30,943 nt of DNA from Duncaniella sp. (GTDB lineage: Bacteria; Bacteroidota; Bacteroidia; Bacteroidales; Muribaculaceae). Location of the stretch: the NCBI RefSeq assembly GCF_029054785.1, contig NZ_JAIDEN010000021.1, positions 1-30,943 on the forward strand, given 5' to 3'. The first letter of the stretch is position 1. Every line of letters begins with the position of its first letter. The notes beneath the pieces were generated by a model that was not told the DNA's origin, searched no databases, and saw only the letters and a list, made by a program, of their open reading frames with translations. Both the position numbers and the translations under genes were made by a program. Below, one piece after another: positions 15,620-23,691 of the stretch.

Positions 15620-16384
15620 ATGAATAGAATCAGGAAAATAGTCCGACATTCGGAATACACGGCCGAAGTGGTGATAGAGAATCCCTCTATCGCCCGTTCG
15701 GCCCGTGCCGGTCATTTTGTTATGGCGCGTTTCACTCCTGATTGCCCCCGCATCCCGTTTACAATCGTCGATGCTTCTCCTGCCGAGGGCACGTTTACGA
15801 TCATAATCCACAAAGGTGCCCGTCTGGCCGATCTGATCGGCTCGCTCCACGAAGATTATGTTATTGGCGACGTGCTCGGTCCTTTGGGCCAGGCTTTCGA
15901 GATAGGAAATTACGGGACTGTGGTCTGCTGTGGCGACGGTGTTGGATTCGTTCCGATCATTCCGGTGATCCGGGCTCTCAAGGAGGCCGGAAACAGAGTC
16001 GTGACAATTCTCTCGGAGTTCACTTCCGAGACCTCATGTCTGAAGGCAAATGTCGAGCCATACAGCGATGTGTTGCTCCATTCCTCTGACGAGGCTACGA
16101 CTCTGGAGATCATCGAACGGGTGCTGACAGAAGAGAACGTAGGCCTGACCGTAATGACCGGACCGACTCCGATGATGAAGGCTATCGCCGAGTGTACGCG
16201 TGTCCGTGAAATCCCTACACGCTGTATCCTGAACATGGTGATGCTTGACGGAGTAGGGCTTTGCGGTATATGCCGGGTCATGGTCGACGGCAAACGTATG
16301 CTGACCTGTATCGACGGCCCCGTTTTCGATGCCCACCATGTTGATTTTGACCAATTGCAAAACCGTCAGCGCCATTTTGTATGA
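15620..16384 (+). CDS. NfnA-like FAD/NAD(H)-binding, 2Fe-2S subunit
   Basis: This 254-aa protein belongs to the ferredoxin-NADP reductase/dihydroorotate dehydrogenase electron-transfer group, annotated variously as NfnA, SudB or PyrK-like. An N-terminal FAD domain contains RIPFTIVD (44-51). The NAD domain has CGDGVGFVPIIP (104-115), a variant of the usual GGGVG motif. The C-terminal cluster-binding segment has C215, C218 and C230 with D210 nearby. Only three cysteines are seen, and related subunits can use a non-cysteine fourth ligand. The stop overlaps the ATG of the next gene by 4 nt. With that partner it would form a cytoplasmic transhydrogenase-like complex linking NADH, NADPH and ferredoxin. 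A PyrK role is less likely without pyrD. Confidence 0.8.
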   Translation: MNRIRKIVRHSEYTAEVVIENPSIARSARAGHFVMARFTPDCPRIPFTIVDASPAEGTFTIIIHKGARLADLIGSLHEDYVIGDVLGPLGQAFEIGNYGTVVCCGDGVGFVPIIPVIRALKEAGNRVVTILSEFTSETSCLKANVEPYSDVLLHSSDEATTLEIIERVLTEENVGLTVMTGPTPMMKAIAECTRVREIPTRCILNMVMLDGVGLCGICRVMVDGKRMLTCIDGPVFDAHHVDFDQLQNRQRHFV

Positions 16385-17892
16385 CAATGGAAGAAAACAA
16401 TCTGATTTCCCGCGATTCACAATGGCGTGAAGAGTTGCGCAAGCGCTTCACGACCAAAGAGCGCACTGCTGTGCCGCGGGTGAAAATGCCGGAAATGGAT
16501 GCGGCCTACCGTGTTCATTGCGACGACGAAGTCAATCAGGGCCTTTCGATCGAACAGGCTGTGCTTGAAGCGCGCCGTTGTCTCGACTGTCCCGATCCCG
16601 GATGCATGAAGGAATGTCCGGTTTCGAATAACATCCCTGCATTCATCAAGAACGTCGAGCGCCGCCGTTTTGGCGAAGCTCTGAAAGTCTTGTCACTGAC
16701 AACGGTGCTCCCGGCTGTCTGCGGACGTGTCTGTCCGCAGGAAAAGCAGTGTGAGCACGGCTGTATCTACAACAAGATGAAGAAACAGCCCGTTGCCATC
16801 GGTCATCTCGAACGTTTCGTGGCTGACTATAACCGTCAGATGGAGGAATCTGTCGCAGAACTCTCACAGACAGCCCCCGCTCAGCAGGCTCCGTCCTATT
16901 TCGCTGCGATAAAGATCGCCGTTGTCGGTTCCGGTCCCTCCGGACTGGCTTTTGCCGGCGACATGGCCAAGCGGGGCTATGATGTGACTGTTTTTGAAGC
17001 GCTCGACCGTTTTGGCGGGGTGCTCAAATACGGAATCCCTCAGTTCTGCCTGCCGGATCATGTCGTTGACGCGGAGATTGAAAAACTCCGTGCCATCGGT
17101 GTCAAATTCGTGAAAGACACCTTTATCGGTACGACTCTTTCCTACGATGAACTCCAGGAGATGGGATTCAAGGGAATCTATGTGGCCACAGGAGCCGGCA
17201 AACCGCGCTTCATGGGCATTCCCGGCGAGAATCTTCCGGGAGTCATGACGGCAAATGAATATCTGATCCGTGTGAATTTCAGTCAGCATGAGATCTACGG
17301 TCAGAATGTCGCAACTCTCAAGCAGAAGCGAGTGGCTGTCATCGGTGCCGGAAACACCGCTATGGATGCCGTGCGCGCCGCCTTGCGTCTTGGCGCCGAG
17401 AAAGCCATGATCATCTACCGCCGCGGCGAGTCTGAGATTCCCGCGCGTCAGGAGGAGGTCCGTCACGCGAAGGAGGAGGGTGCCGAATTCCTCACTCTCC
17501 ACAATCCGCTGGAATATATCGCTGACGAAAACGGCATTCTCAAAGCCGTCAGATTGCAGCGTATGGAGCTTGGCGAGCCTGATGAGTCGGGCCGTTGCAC
17601 TCCGGTTCCGGTCGAAGGTGACATCATAGATGTTGAGGTCGATCTGGCCGTGGTCTGCGTCGGCTTCCTTCCCAATCCACCGGTTTCGCTTCCGGATGTC
17701 GACCTTTCCCGCAACGGCAATATCCTTGTCGACGCTTCGTCAATGAAGTCTTCGTCTCCCGAAATCTATGCCGGAGGCGACATTGTCAGAGGCGCGGCTA
17801 CGGTCATTCTTGCAATGGGCGATGGCCGTAAAGCTGCCAGATCAATGTCCGAAGCCTTTGAACAGATCATTCTCAACACACGTCTGGACTGA
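16381..17892 (+). CDS. NfnB/GltD-like NADPH-dependent oxidoreductase
   Basis: This 503-aa protein is homologous to the glutamate synthase small subunit and to NfnB of the ferredoxin-dependent transhydrogenase. The N-terminal domain has two four-cysteine sets, C67-C70-C75-C79 and C114-C118-C124-C128, for [4Fe-4S] clusters. An FAD site VVGSGPSGLAF follows, then the NADP site VIGAGNTAMDAVRAA. A C-terminal AGGDIVRGAATVILAMGDG segment closes the FAD fold. No glutamate synthase large subunit (gltB) is adjacent. The partner is the NfnA-like gene, overlapping by ATGA. I therefore favour an NfnAB-type NADH/NADPH/ferredoxin oxidoreductase over glutamate synthase. Being in the kdu transcript suggests it balances cofactors for uronate use, which is inference. 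Confidence 0.85.
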   Translation: MTMEENNLISRDSQWREELRKRFTTKERTAVPRVKMPEMDAAYRVHCDDEVNQGLSIEQAVLEARRCLDCPDPGCMKECPVSNNIPAFIKNVERRRFGEALKVLSLTTVLPAVCGRVCPQEKQCEHGCIYNKMKKQPVAIGHLERFVADYNRQMEESVAELSQTAPAQQAPSYFAAIKIAVVGSGPSGLAFAGDMAKRGYDVTVFEALDRFGGVLKYGIPQFCLPDHVVDAEIEKLRAIGVKFVKDTFIGTTLSYDELQEMGFKGIYVATGAGKPRFMGIPGENLPGVMTANEYLIRVNFSQHEIYGQNVATLKQKRVAVIGAGNTAMDAVRAALRLGAEKAMIIYRRGESEIPARQEEVRHAKEEGAEFLTLHNPLEYIADENGILKAVRLQRMELGEPDESGRCTPVPVEGDIIDVEVDLAVVCVGFLPNPPVSLPDVDLSRNGNILVDASSMKSSSPEIYAGGDIVRGAATVILAMGDGRKAARSMSEAFEQIILNTRLD

Positions 17893-17986
17893 TCAGCCGT
17901 AAGGCAACTCGTTGTGACTCGTATAGATTAAGAATAAAATAGAAGATCATCAAATTTTACCTAATTAAATACCATACTTATTAATT

Positions 17987-19006
17987 ATGAAAGTTGTAAC
18001 TTTAGGCGAGATTATGCTCCGCCTTTCCCCCGAAGGGAACAATCGCTTTGTGCAAGTAGATAACTTTAACGTCATCTGGGGTGGTGGCGAAGCCAATGTG
18101 GCTGTCAGCTGCGCCAACTACGGACATGACGCTTACTTCGTGTCAAAACTTCCTAAACATGAGATCGGCCAGGCTGCTGTCAACGCACTCCGTCGTTACG
18201 GCGTCCACACTGAGCACATCGCTCGCGGCGGTGACCGTGTAGGCATCTACTATTGCGAGACCGGTGCTTCAATGCGTCCCTCAAAGGTTATCTATGACCG
18301 TGCAAATTCTGCTATCTCTGAGGCAGATCCCGAAGATTTCGACTTCGATGCAATCATGGAAGGCGCCGACTGGTTCCACTGGAGCGGTATCACTCCCGCC
18401 ATCAGCGACAAGGCTGCCGAACTCACCCGTCTTGCCTGCGAGGCTGCAAAGCGTCACGGTGTGACTGTTTCTGTTGACCTCAACTTCCGCAAGAAACTCT
18501 GGACCAAAGAAAAGGCTCAGTCTATCATGCGTCCTCTCATGCAGTATGTTGATGTCTGCATCGGCAACGAGGAAGACGCTGAACTCTGCCTCGGCTTCAA
18601 ACCCGATGCTGACGTTGAAGGCGGCGAAACCAACGCCGAAGGCTACAAGGGCATCTTCAAGGCTATGGCCAAGGAATTCGACTTCAAATATGTCATCTCT
18701 ACTCTCCGTGAGTCATTCTCTGCTACCCACAACGGCTGGAAGGCTATGATCTACAATGGCGAGGAATTCTATGAAAGCAAGCGCTACGACATCAACCCGA
18801 TCATTGACCGTGTCGGTGGCGGCGACTCTTTCTCAGGCGGTGTGATCCACGGTCTTCTCACCATGCCTACTCAGGGTGAGGCTCTCGAATTCGCTGTTGC
18901 AGCTTCTGCTCTCAAGCACACTATCCCCGGCGACTTCAACCTCGTTTCTGTTGACGAAGTCATGTCTCTTGCCGGCGGTAACGCCAACGGTCGCGTTCAG
19001 CGCTAA
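17987..19006 (+). CDS. kdgK: 2-keto-3-deoxygluconate kinase (KdgK)
   Basis: A PfkB/ribokinase-fold sugar kinase of 339 aa that phosphorylates 2-keto-3-deoxygluconate to KDPG with ATP in the cytoplasm. The substrate-binding GGGEAN is at 32-37. WHWSGITPAIS and VSVDLNFRKKLW are the KdgK-like middle segments. The ATP and catalytic motif RVGGGDSFSGG, with the base Asp, is at about residue 287. The gene lies 94 bp after the NfnB-like gene and ends the locus at a terminator 23 bp past the stop. The aldolase KdgA, which would split KDPG to pyruvate and glyceraldehyde 3-phosphate, is not in this window. Context with kduD and kduI makes KDG a much likelier substrate than fructose or ribose. Confidence 0.9.
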   Translation: MKVVTLGEIMLRLSPEGNNRFVQVDNFNVIWGGGEANVAVSCANYGHDAYFVSKLPKHEIGQAAVNALRRYGVHTEHIARGGDRVGIYYCETGASMRPSKVIYDRANSAISEADPEDFDFDAIMEGADWFHWSGITPAISDKAAELTRLACEAAKRHGVTVSVDLNFRKKLWTKEKAQSIMRPLMQYVDVCIGNEEDAELCLGFKPDADVEGGETNAEGYKGIFKAMAKEFDFKYVISTLRESFSATHNGWKAMIYNGEEFYESKRYDINPIIDRVGGGDSFSGGVIHGLLTMPTQGEALEFAVAASALKHTIPGDFNLVSVDEVMSLAGGNANGRVQR

Positions 19007-19028
19007 TCCATCTTCTGTCAATATAGGG

Positions 19029-19060
19029 CGTCCTCGGTCAGTCATGGCCGGGGACGTTTT
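19029..19060 (+). terminator. Terminator after kdgK
   Basis: A 9-bp stem (CGTCCTCGG/CCGGGGACG, one G-U pair) has a 10-nt loop and is followed directly by TTTT. Confidence 0.7.
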
Positions 19061-19096
19061 GTGTTTGCGGGATGTCGGTTTGTGGTGGAGGCGGAT

Positions 19097-19210
19097 GCTC
19101 CGTGGAGCGGCGTTCCATACTTGTAGGGCTGTACCGTGGTGCAGCCGTCTCACGCGGGAAAACCGAGTCCGGGGACCACGCGGGAATGGCGGATGCTCCG
19201 TGGAGCATCC
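19097..19210. repeat. Three REP-like palindromes
   Basis: Three palindromic units share the core CCGTGG: GCTCCGTGGAGC (19097-19108), a 20-mer from GGCTG to CAGCC (19127-19146) and a 20-mer from GGATG to CATCC (19191-19210). Two are preceded by GCGGAT. CACGCGGGAA occurs twice between them (19151-19160 and 19178-19187). Their spacing and shared core resemble REP elements, but no REP transposase is in the window. Confidence 0.6.
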
Positions 19211-19405
19211 CTACAAGAGGGTGGAGGCGGGGGCAGGCTGGCCGCGTCAGCGGTCGGGAGATTTCAGGCCACTGCAAGGGCGCCGTAGGTGTCCGCAGCT
19301 GTGGTAAAAAATCATCCTCACGAAACAGAGCGCCGTAGGTGCGAAACCGTGGAAAAATTTTTCACCCGCTCCGCATTATCGCACTTATCCTGGCTTTTGA
19401 GCTTG

Positions 19406-19413
19406 TATCTTTG
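19406..19413 (+). promoter_or_regulatory. -7 promoter element of the 164-codon gene
   Basis: TATCTTTG is a full TAnnTTTG match, followed by C, 40 bp before the ATG at 19454. It supports the gene being real and having its own promoter inside the inverted-repeat unit. Confidence 0.65.
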
Positions 19414-19453
19414 CAGTAAATAATCACCACCATCTCCAAAATTTCACTGCTCT

Positions 19454-19948
19454 ATGAAAAAACATACCCGAAAACCGCTGTGTCCGGTATCAAAAAAATT
19501 CTATTCCACGATCACAAGCCGCGTCAGGGAGTCTCTGAGACTCGTAGGCCGCGAGGATGCCGCTGAGGAGACCATGGGCTGTATCGACCGGTATATGGCT
19601 GACGGCTCTCTGCCTCCAAACGGCTCTGACACTACTGTTATTTTGGTTTTCAATCTGCTGCGCATGGAGATCGACAAGGCTCTCCAGCGTTCACGCCGTG
19701 CGCGTCAGCGTGCCTCAGACAAGGCTGCGAGCATGGATAAGCAGTTCAGTGCGCTCGCTGCTGTTTTAGCCGCCTCGAACGGGGCAGAACAGGAAACAGC
19801 CGTGAAGGACAATGCGGACGTTGCGAGCGATGAAGAATCGGAAGATCCGGCGCCGTTCGTCCCCCGCAACCGCCGCGAACGCAGGCTCTACGAGCAGGAG
19901 GTACACCGTGCGGCAAACCGTCTGACGCGCCGTCTGGCCCGTCAGTAG
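19454..19948 (+). CDS. Uncharacterised 164-aa basic protein
   Basis: I do not recognise a family. The protein has no signal peptide or membrane segment. Residues about 1-85 are mixed and helical, with RVRESLRLVG and LLRMEIDKALQRSRRARQRA, a helix rich in arginine. An acidic linker (DVASDEESEDP) follows, then a very basic end (RNRRERR ... RLTRRLARQ) suited to nucleic-acid binding. There is no HUH or DDE transposase signature. It has its own -7 element, and its stop lies 8 bp from the right inverted repeat. No neighbour suggests a pathway. Possible roles are a DNA- or RNA-binding protein acting on the flanking repeats, or a passenger gene; both are guesses. Confidence 0.65.
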   Translation: MKKHTRKPLCPVSKKFYSTITSRVRESLRLVGREDAAEETMGCIDRYMADGSLPPNGSDTTVILVFNLLRMEIDKALQRSRRARQRASDKAASMDKQFSALAAVLAASNGAEQETAVKDNADVASDEESEDPAPFVPRNRRERRLYEQEVHRAANRLTRRLARQ

Positions 19949-20172
19949 GTCAATATGTTTCGCACCTACGGCGCTCTGTCGGGTTGGTGAATGGCGTTTT
20001 ACCACAGCTGCGGACACCTACGGCGCCCTTGCAGTGGCCTGGATTCTCCCGACCGCTGACGCGGCCAGCCTGCCCCCGCTGGCAGATCTCAAACACCCCC
20101 GTTCACTACCAAAGCCAATTGTGGCAGGTTTTGCAACATCCACGGCGGGGAATGTGATTGGATGAGGAAATA

Positions 20173-20210
20173 GCAACGCCGATGCGGCTGTTAGCTCACA
20201 TCGGCGTTGC
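20173..20210 (-). terminator. Probable terminator of the fimbrial operon
   Basis: A 12-bp perfect stem (GCAACGCCGATG/CATCGGCGTTGC) has a 14-nt loop and lies 45 bp past the stop of the last fimbrial gene. On the minus strand it is followed by TATTTCC, a weak U-tract. Confidence 0.6.
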
Positions 20211-20254
20211 AGACTTATATTGAAAAGTCAGGGGCGCTTTAGGCAGAGAGACTT

Positions 20255-23200
20255 TTATTTCTTAACCAATCGGATGAAGCAGGCGTCGGATTTTTCATCA
20301 GATGTTGCCGCACCATTCTGGAAACCTTCAAAACCCATTGTAAAGAAGTTCATTTCGAAGGCTGAGGAGTGATTGAAGCCATCATTGCCATTTGACCACC
20401 ATTTGTATGCCCAGTAAACGGCGCCCGGTCTACGGTAGAGGTCATAGAACATCGGTTGATATTTGACATTGTCAACATCACTGAACCCGTCTGTGGTTCT
20501 AAAGCCGTAATAGGCGCTTCGGCTACTATATCGCAGAGTTCCGGCATAGTCTCTGTTGGCCGGATTTGGATCCCATTTTCCTTGCCAGTTTGCGGCACCG
20601 TCTGGAGTGCCTGATCCTTTCCGTCGTCCGGCGGCTTCAGTTCCCAAGGGGAAGAATATCTGGGCGGCTGTCTGGCTATTATAGACAATCACTCCGATCA
20701 TTCCTTTTTCTGAGCGGCCTGCTGCATTTTTAAGGTAACCGTAGGCATCTGAACGCTTTGTTTTCACTTCGCGTGCTCCGTCACCATAAACAATTCCGTA
20801 AGCCTTGTTTATGTGGAATGACAGATCATTGGTCTTGGACATCAATTGGAAATAATCCTCGATGTTTGCAATCTGGTAATCGGAATTAGTGATATCCCAT
20901 GTATGTGTGATTACTTCGCCTTCTTTGGTTGGCGAATTAGGCCATGGATTCTTTATCTCATTCCATGGCAGCGTTTTAGCGTTGCCGGCCGCATCAATCA
21001 CATCGAATTGGCCTGGGATATAGCGGTTGTTGCCTCGCGGACGAGGGTATTTCGCATTATTCGCCGATGTTATCGCGATGTTGCATTTGCGACGGAAGAG
21101 CGAGCCTTCGTCGAGAGGTGAATTGGTCAGGATCGCTTTGCCGTTTTCGAAATGGTCTACATTGAAGGAACTCCATTTGGCATAAGGTCTGCCGTCATGG
21201 GCCGTGCCGTCAGCAAGCGCTATCGGATCATAGCCCTCGCGGCAGAAGATGTCATGCTCGCAGGTGTAGTTATGGTAGCGCACACGGACAATCGCACATC
21301 CGTCAGCCCCGGTAAAGTTGATCTTGAAGTCGATCGGCTTTTCGGTCGCACCCTGTATGCGCTTGACATTAATCTGCGGTGCAGTGTCATCGCCGCTGCC
21401 TTCGCGGGTCGATGACAGAGTGATCACTCCGCTGCCGGTGATTACCTCTGCGCTCCAGGCACCCTCCGAGATGAAATCCTTGAATTCCGATGATTCCTTG
21501 TCCTCCAACAGGCGGAGCAGGGTGACATGGAAATCTTCGGTGCTTCCGGACTTGCGCCAGACACCTTTCGGATTGATGATTCGGCGCACCTGAACAATGT
21601 CGAGGATAAACGTTGTGTCGGCATAGGCGTTGATCTCGTCTTTCCAGATGGAGGCCGTGAAGCGTACCTTCTGCTTGCGCGGATAGGAATAGTAGGGGTT
21701 GTTGCCTGTGTAGCCAGTACGGGTGACAAGTTCTTTCGCGCGGGTGTAGAGCGGAATTTTGAAAATGCGTTCGGTCGGCTCACCGCTGAGATTGCGTTTG
21801 CTGACAATCACAGTGTGCTGTCCATTGGCACCGTCGTCATTGGATCCGAACTCCTGCAAGGCGTCTGACTGATCATTGCCGATCTCATATTCGCGGTCAC
21901 CGATGCTGTGTTCTTTGTAATAGTCCTGACTTGCTTTAAGTGCCTCCGTAAATGGTACATTCCATGATGGTTGACCTTCATATTTGGAAGGCGGAGGGAT
22001 CTGAGTGAGTCTTGTCTGTTGGAGTGAAAGAAAGCCCTGATGGCGTCCGTCGCCATGTACTGACTGTTCATAATAATATGAGATACCGGGCCATTCGTCA
22101 CTTTTGGTTCCTTTTACTTTCGGAAACGCAGTTGAGCCATCGCCCCAGGGACGCCAGGTCGAAATGCTGTCAGGATCATATTCCTGATCGCTGACATCAA
22201 TGATGTGGGCTTTCAGTTTGGAGCCGGGCTTCATGCGGCCTACGACCTTGATGGTCGTGACCATCTTTTTGTTGTAGAGATAGGAGATATATTGGGGCGA
22301 AGTGGCGTAAAGGCCGCGTTTTTCCTTATATTCGATGTGCCAGTCGGCATCATTGCCGTAGCCTTTGAATGCGAGAGTGAGCTGATAGTGGGTGTTGCGG
22401 GTGGCATTGTAGTCGGTTGTGACGTTCTGTCCCAGCATGAAGCGATAGGTGATCGGACCGGAGCTGACATGGCCGTCGGCTGTCGTGCAGCGGTAATAGC
22501 CTTTCACTTCCACATAAGTGCCGAAGGGCTTCTCGTCTTTCCATCCGGTTCCCTCAGTGTCGATATCGGGATTGGGGAAGTCGATCTTGTTATCGCTTCC
22601 CGGCTCTTTGGTGTCGTTGTTGATTGCGTCCTGCTGCTTTGATTTGCCGGTGCCCTGCATGTTCTCATAGAAGAAGAGCGAGGGTGCGGTGTTGGCATGA
22701 GTCGCATCAATGACATCCTCCAGGTCGCTGTTTCCATAGGCACCGAGGAAACTGTGTTCGTCGTTGCAGAGATGCAGACAGTTCTGAGGGATGATCGAGT
22801 TGGGATCGTCAGGGAGCTTCTGAACGGTAATTTTGCCTCCGTCCTCATAGACACCGTTGGGGATGTCGTGACGCTTGTCGGCAGAGACATCGCTTCCTTC
22901 GCCGGGAGTGTTTGGCTTGCCGAGAAAGCAGGTCTTGGGGATGTCCTTGAGATAGATGTCGGTTACATAGACCTGCACATCGTTGTAAAGTTCGGATCCG
23001 TCAAAGGCCACTGTCACTTTGGATGCAAGACGGCGCACCCAGCAGTGGAGGCGCGGAGTGGTCGCCGAAACAACAAGCGGGGAGCTGTCGGAAGCCCCGC
23101 GGTCGGGCTGGAGGGAGAAGATGCCGAACATCTCGCTGTTGTTGGCGAGGTTGGCAGTGTCCCAGGAGCGTGAGATGCTTTTCAGACCGTCGCGGGTCAG

Positions 23201-23689
23201 GATGGCCTCCTGATATTCTTTCTCATGGAGAGTGCCCATGTTGGCAACGGCATAGATGTAGTAATCCTTTGCGGACTGGAGTTGCAGTTTGAACGAGACT
23301 TTGCCTGTCCGGCTGTCGGTAAGGTTGTTTTCGTCCGGATCGAGACGGTTGTCCTGGTCGTTGCTGTTCTTGACATCCGAGATGTCGGAATGGACAGGTT
23401 CGGAACCATCGCTGACGACCACGTAGCGTCCGTAAAGGTTGTCGCCTTTATAGACAAGCATGACAAGCGAGGAGATGTTCTTGATCTTGTCGCCAGGAGC
23501 GCCCCCTTCATAGGCGCGTGAAGTCAGCTGCCGTGAATCCTCGGCCTCGTATGTCAGTTCTACGTCAATGTCTGCGACACCATCGACATACACGTCGCTG
23601 CGGCGGTCGAAATCATCGACACAAGATGAAAGTATGCCCGTCAGGAGCAGCAGTAGTATATTGATTGATTTTGAATATATTGCTTTCAT
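20255..23689 (-). CDS. Large fimbrial-cluster lipoprotein, putative tip protein (DUF4906-like)
   Basis: A 1144-aa surface lipoprotein. Its signal peptide ends in the lipobox ILSSC with C23 as the lipidation site. The N-terminal part resembles the fimbrillin N-domain pattern seen in the neighbouring Mfa-like proteins (VMLVYKGDNLYG, then YIYAVANMGTL). The middle has a QVRRIINPKGVWR segment that I associate with DUF4906, and the C-terminus (residues about 1040-1144) is aromatic and rich in YR, GF and WW. No von Willebrand A metal-site motif (DxSxS) is seen, unlike the Mfa5-type tip protein of Porphyromonas. It starts 2 bp after the accessory fimbrillin and is the last gene of the operon. A tip adhesin is the likeliest role, from position and size; the DUF name is from memory. 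Confidence 0.7.
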   Translation of the reverse strand: MKAIYSKSINILLLLLTGILSSCVDDFDRRSDVYVDGVADIDVELTYEAEDSRQLTSRAYEGGAPGDKIKNISSLVMLVYKGDNLYGRYVVVSDGSEPVHSDISDVKNSNDQDNRLDPDENNLTDSRTGKVSFKLQLQSAKDYYIYAVANMGTLHEKEYQEAILTRDGLKSISRSWDTANLANNSEMFGIFSLQPDRGASDSSPLVVSATTPRLHCWVRRLASKVTVAFDGSELYNDVQVYVTDIYLKDIPKTCFLGKPNTPGEGSDVSADKRHDIPNGVYEDGGKITVQKLPDDPNSIIPQNCLHLCNDEHSFLGAYGNSDLEDVIDATHANTAPSLFFYENMQGTGKSKQQDAINNDTKEPGSDNKIDFPNPDIDTEGTGWKDEKPFGTYVEVKGYYRCTTADGHVSSGPITYRFMLGQNVTTDYNATRNTHYQLTLAFKGYGNDADWHIEYKEKRGLYATSPQYISYLYNKKMVTTIKVVGRMKPGSKLKAHIIDVSDQEYDPDSISTWRPWGDGSTAFPKVKGTKSDEWPGISYYYEQSVHGDGRHQGFLSLQQTRLTQIPPPSKYEGQPSWNVPFTEALKASQDYYKEHSIGDREYEIGNDQSDALQEFGSNDDGANGQHTVIVSKRNLSGEPTERIFKIPLYTRAKELVTRTGYTGNNPYYSYPRKQKVRFTASIWKDEINAYADTTFILDIVQVRRIINPKGVWRKSGSTEDFHVTLLRLLEDKESSEFKDFISEGAWSAEVITGSGVITLSSTREGSGDDTAPQINVKRIQGATEKPIDFKINFTGADGCAIVRVRYHNYTCEHDIFCREGYDPIALADGTAHDGRPYAKWSSFNVDHFENGKAILTNSPLDEGSLFRRKCNIAITSANNAKYPRPRGNNRYIPGQFDVIDAAGNAKTLPWNEIKNPWPNSPTKEGEVITHTWDITNSDYQIANIEDYFQLMSKTNDLSFHINKAYGIVYGDGAREVKTKRSDAYGYLKNAAGRSEKGMIGVIVYNSQTAAQIFFPLGTEAAGRRKGSGTPDGAANWQGKWDPNPANRDYAGTLRYSSRSAYYGFRTTDGFSDVDNVKYQPMFYDLYRRPGAVYWAYKWWSNGNDGFNHSSAFEMNFFTMGFEGFQNGAATSDEKSDACFIRLVKK

Positions 23690-23691
23690 GC

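Larger units (their letters stand above)
19227..20079. mobile_element. Inverted-repeat-flanked unit with one gene
   Basis: Left blocks 19227-19309 and 19325-19347 recur in inverted orientation at 19997-20079 and 19957-19979. The outer 83-bp blocks agree at 81 positions and the inner 23-bp blocks at all. The spacer between the blocks is unrelated on the two sides. The 12-mer GCGCCGTAGGTG occurs four times: 19280, 19330, and inverted at 19963 and 20015. The unit of about 853 bp holds only the 164-codon gene. It could be a small mobile element needing a helper, or a gene insulated by structured repeats. Confidence 0.6.

Noticed and set aside
15620..16384. PyrK, electron-transfer subunit of dihydroorotate dehydrogenase.
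   Set aside because: There is no pyrD neighbour, and the partner gene is NfnB/GltD-like.
16381..17892. Glutamate synthase small subunit (gltD) as the function of the NfnB-like gene.
   Set aside because: No large subunit is adjacent, while an NfnA-like partner overlaps it by 4 nt.
19007..20254. CRISPR array suggested by the repeated 12-mers and palindromes.
   Set aside because: The repeats are irregular in spacing and orientation, and there are no uniform spacers or cas genes.
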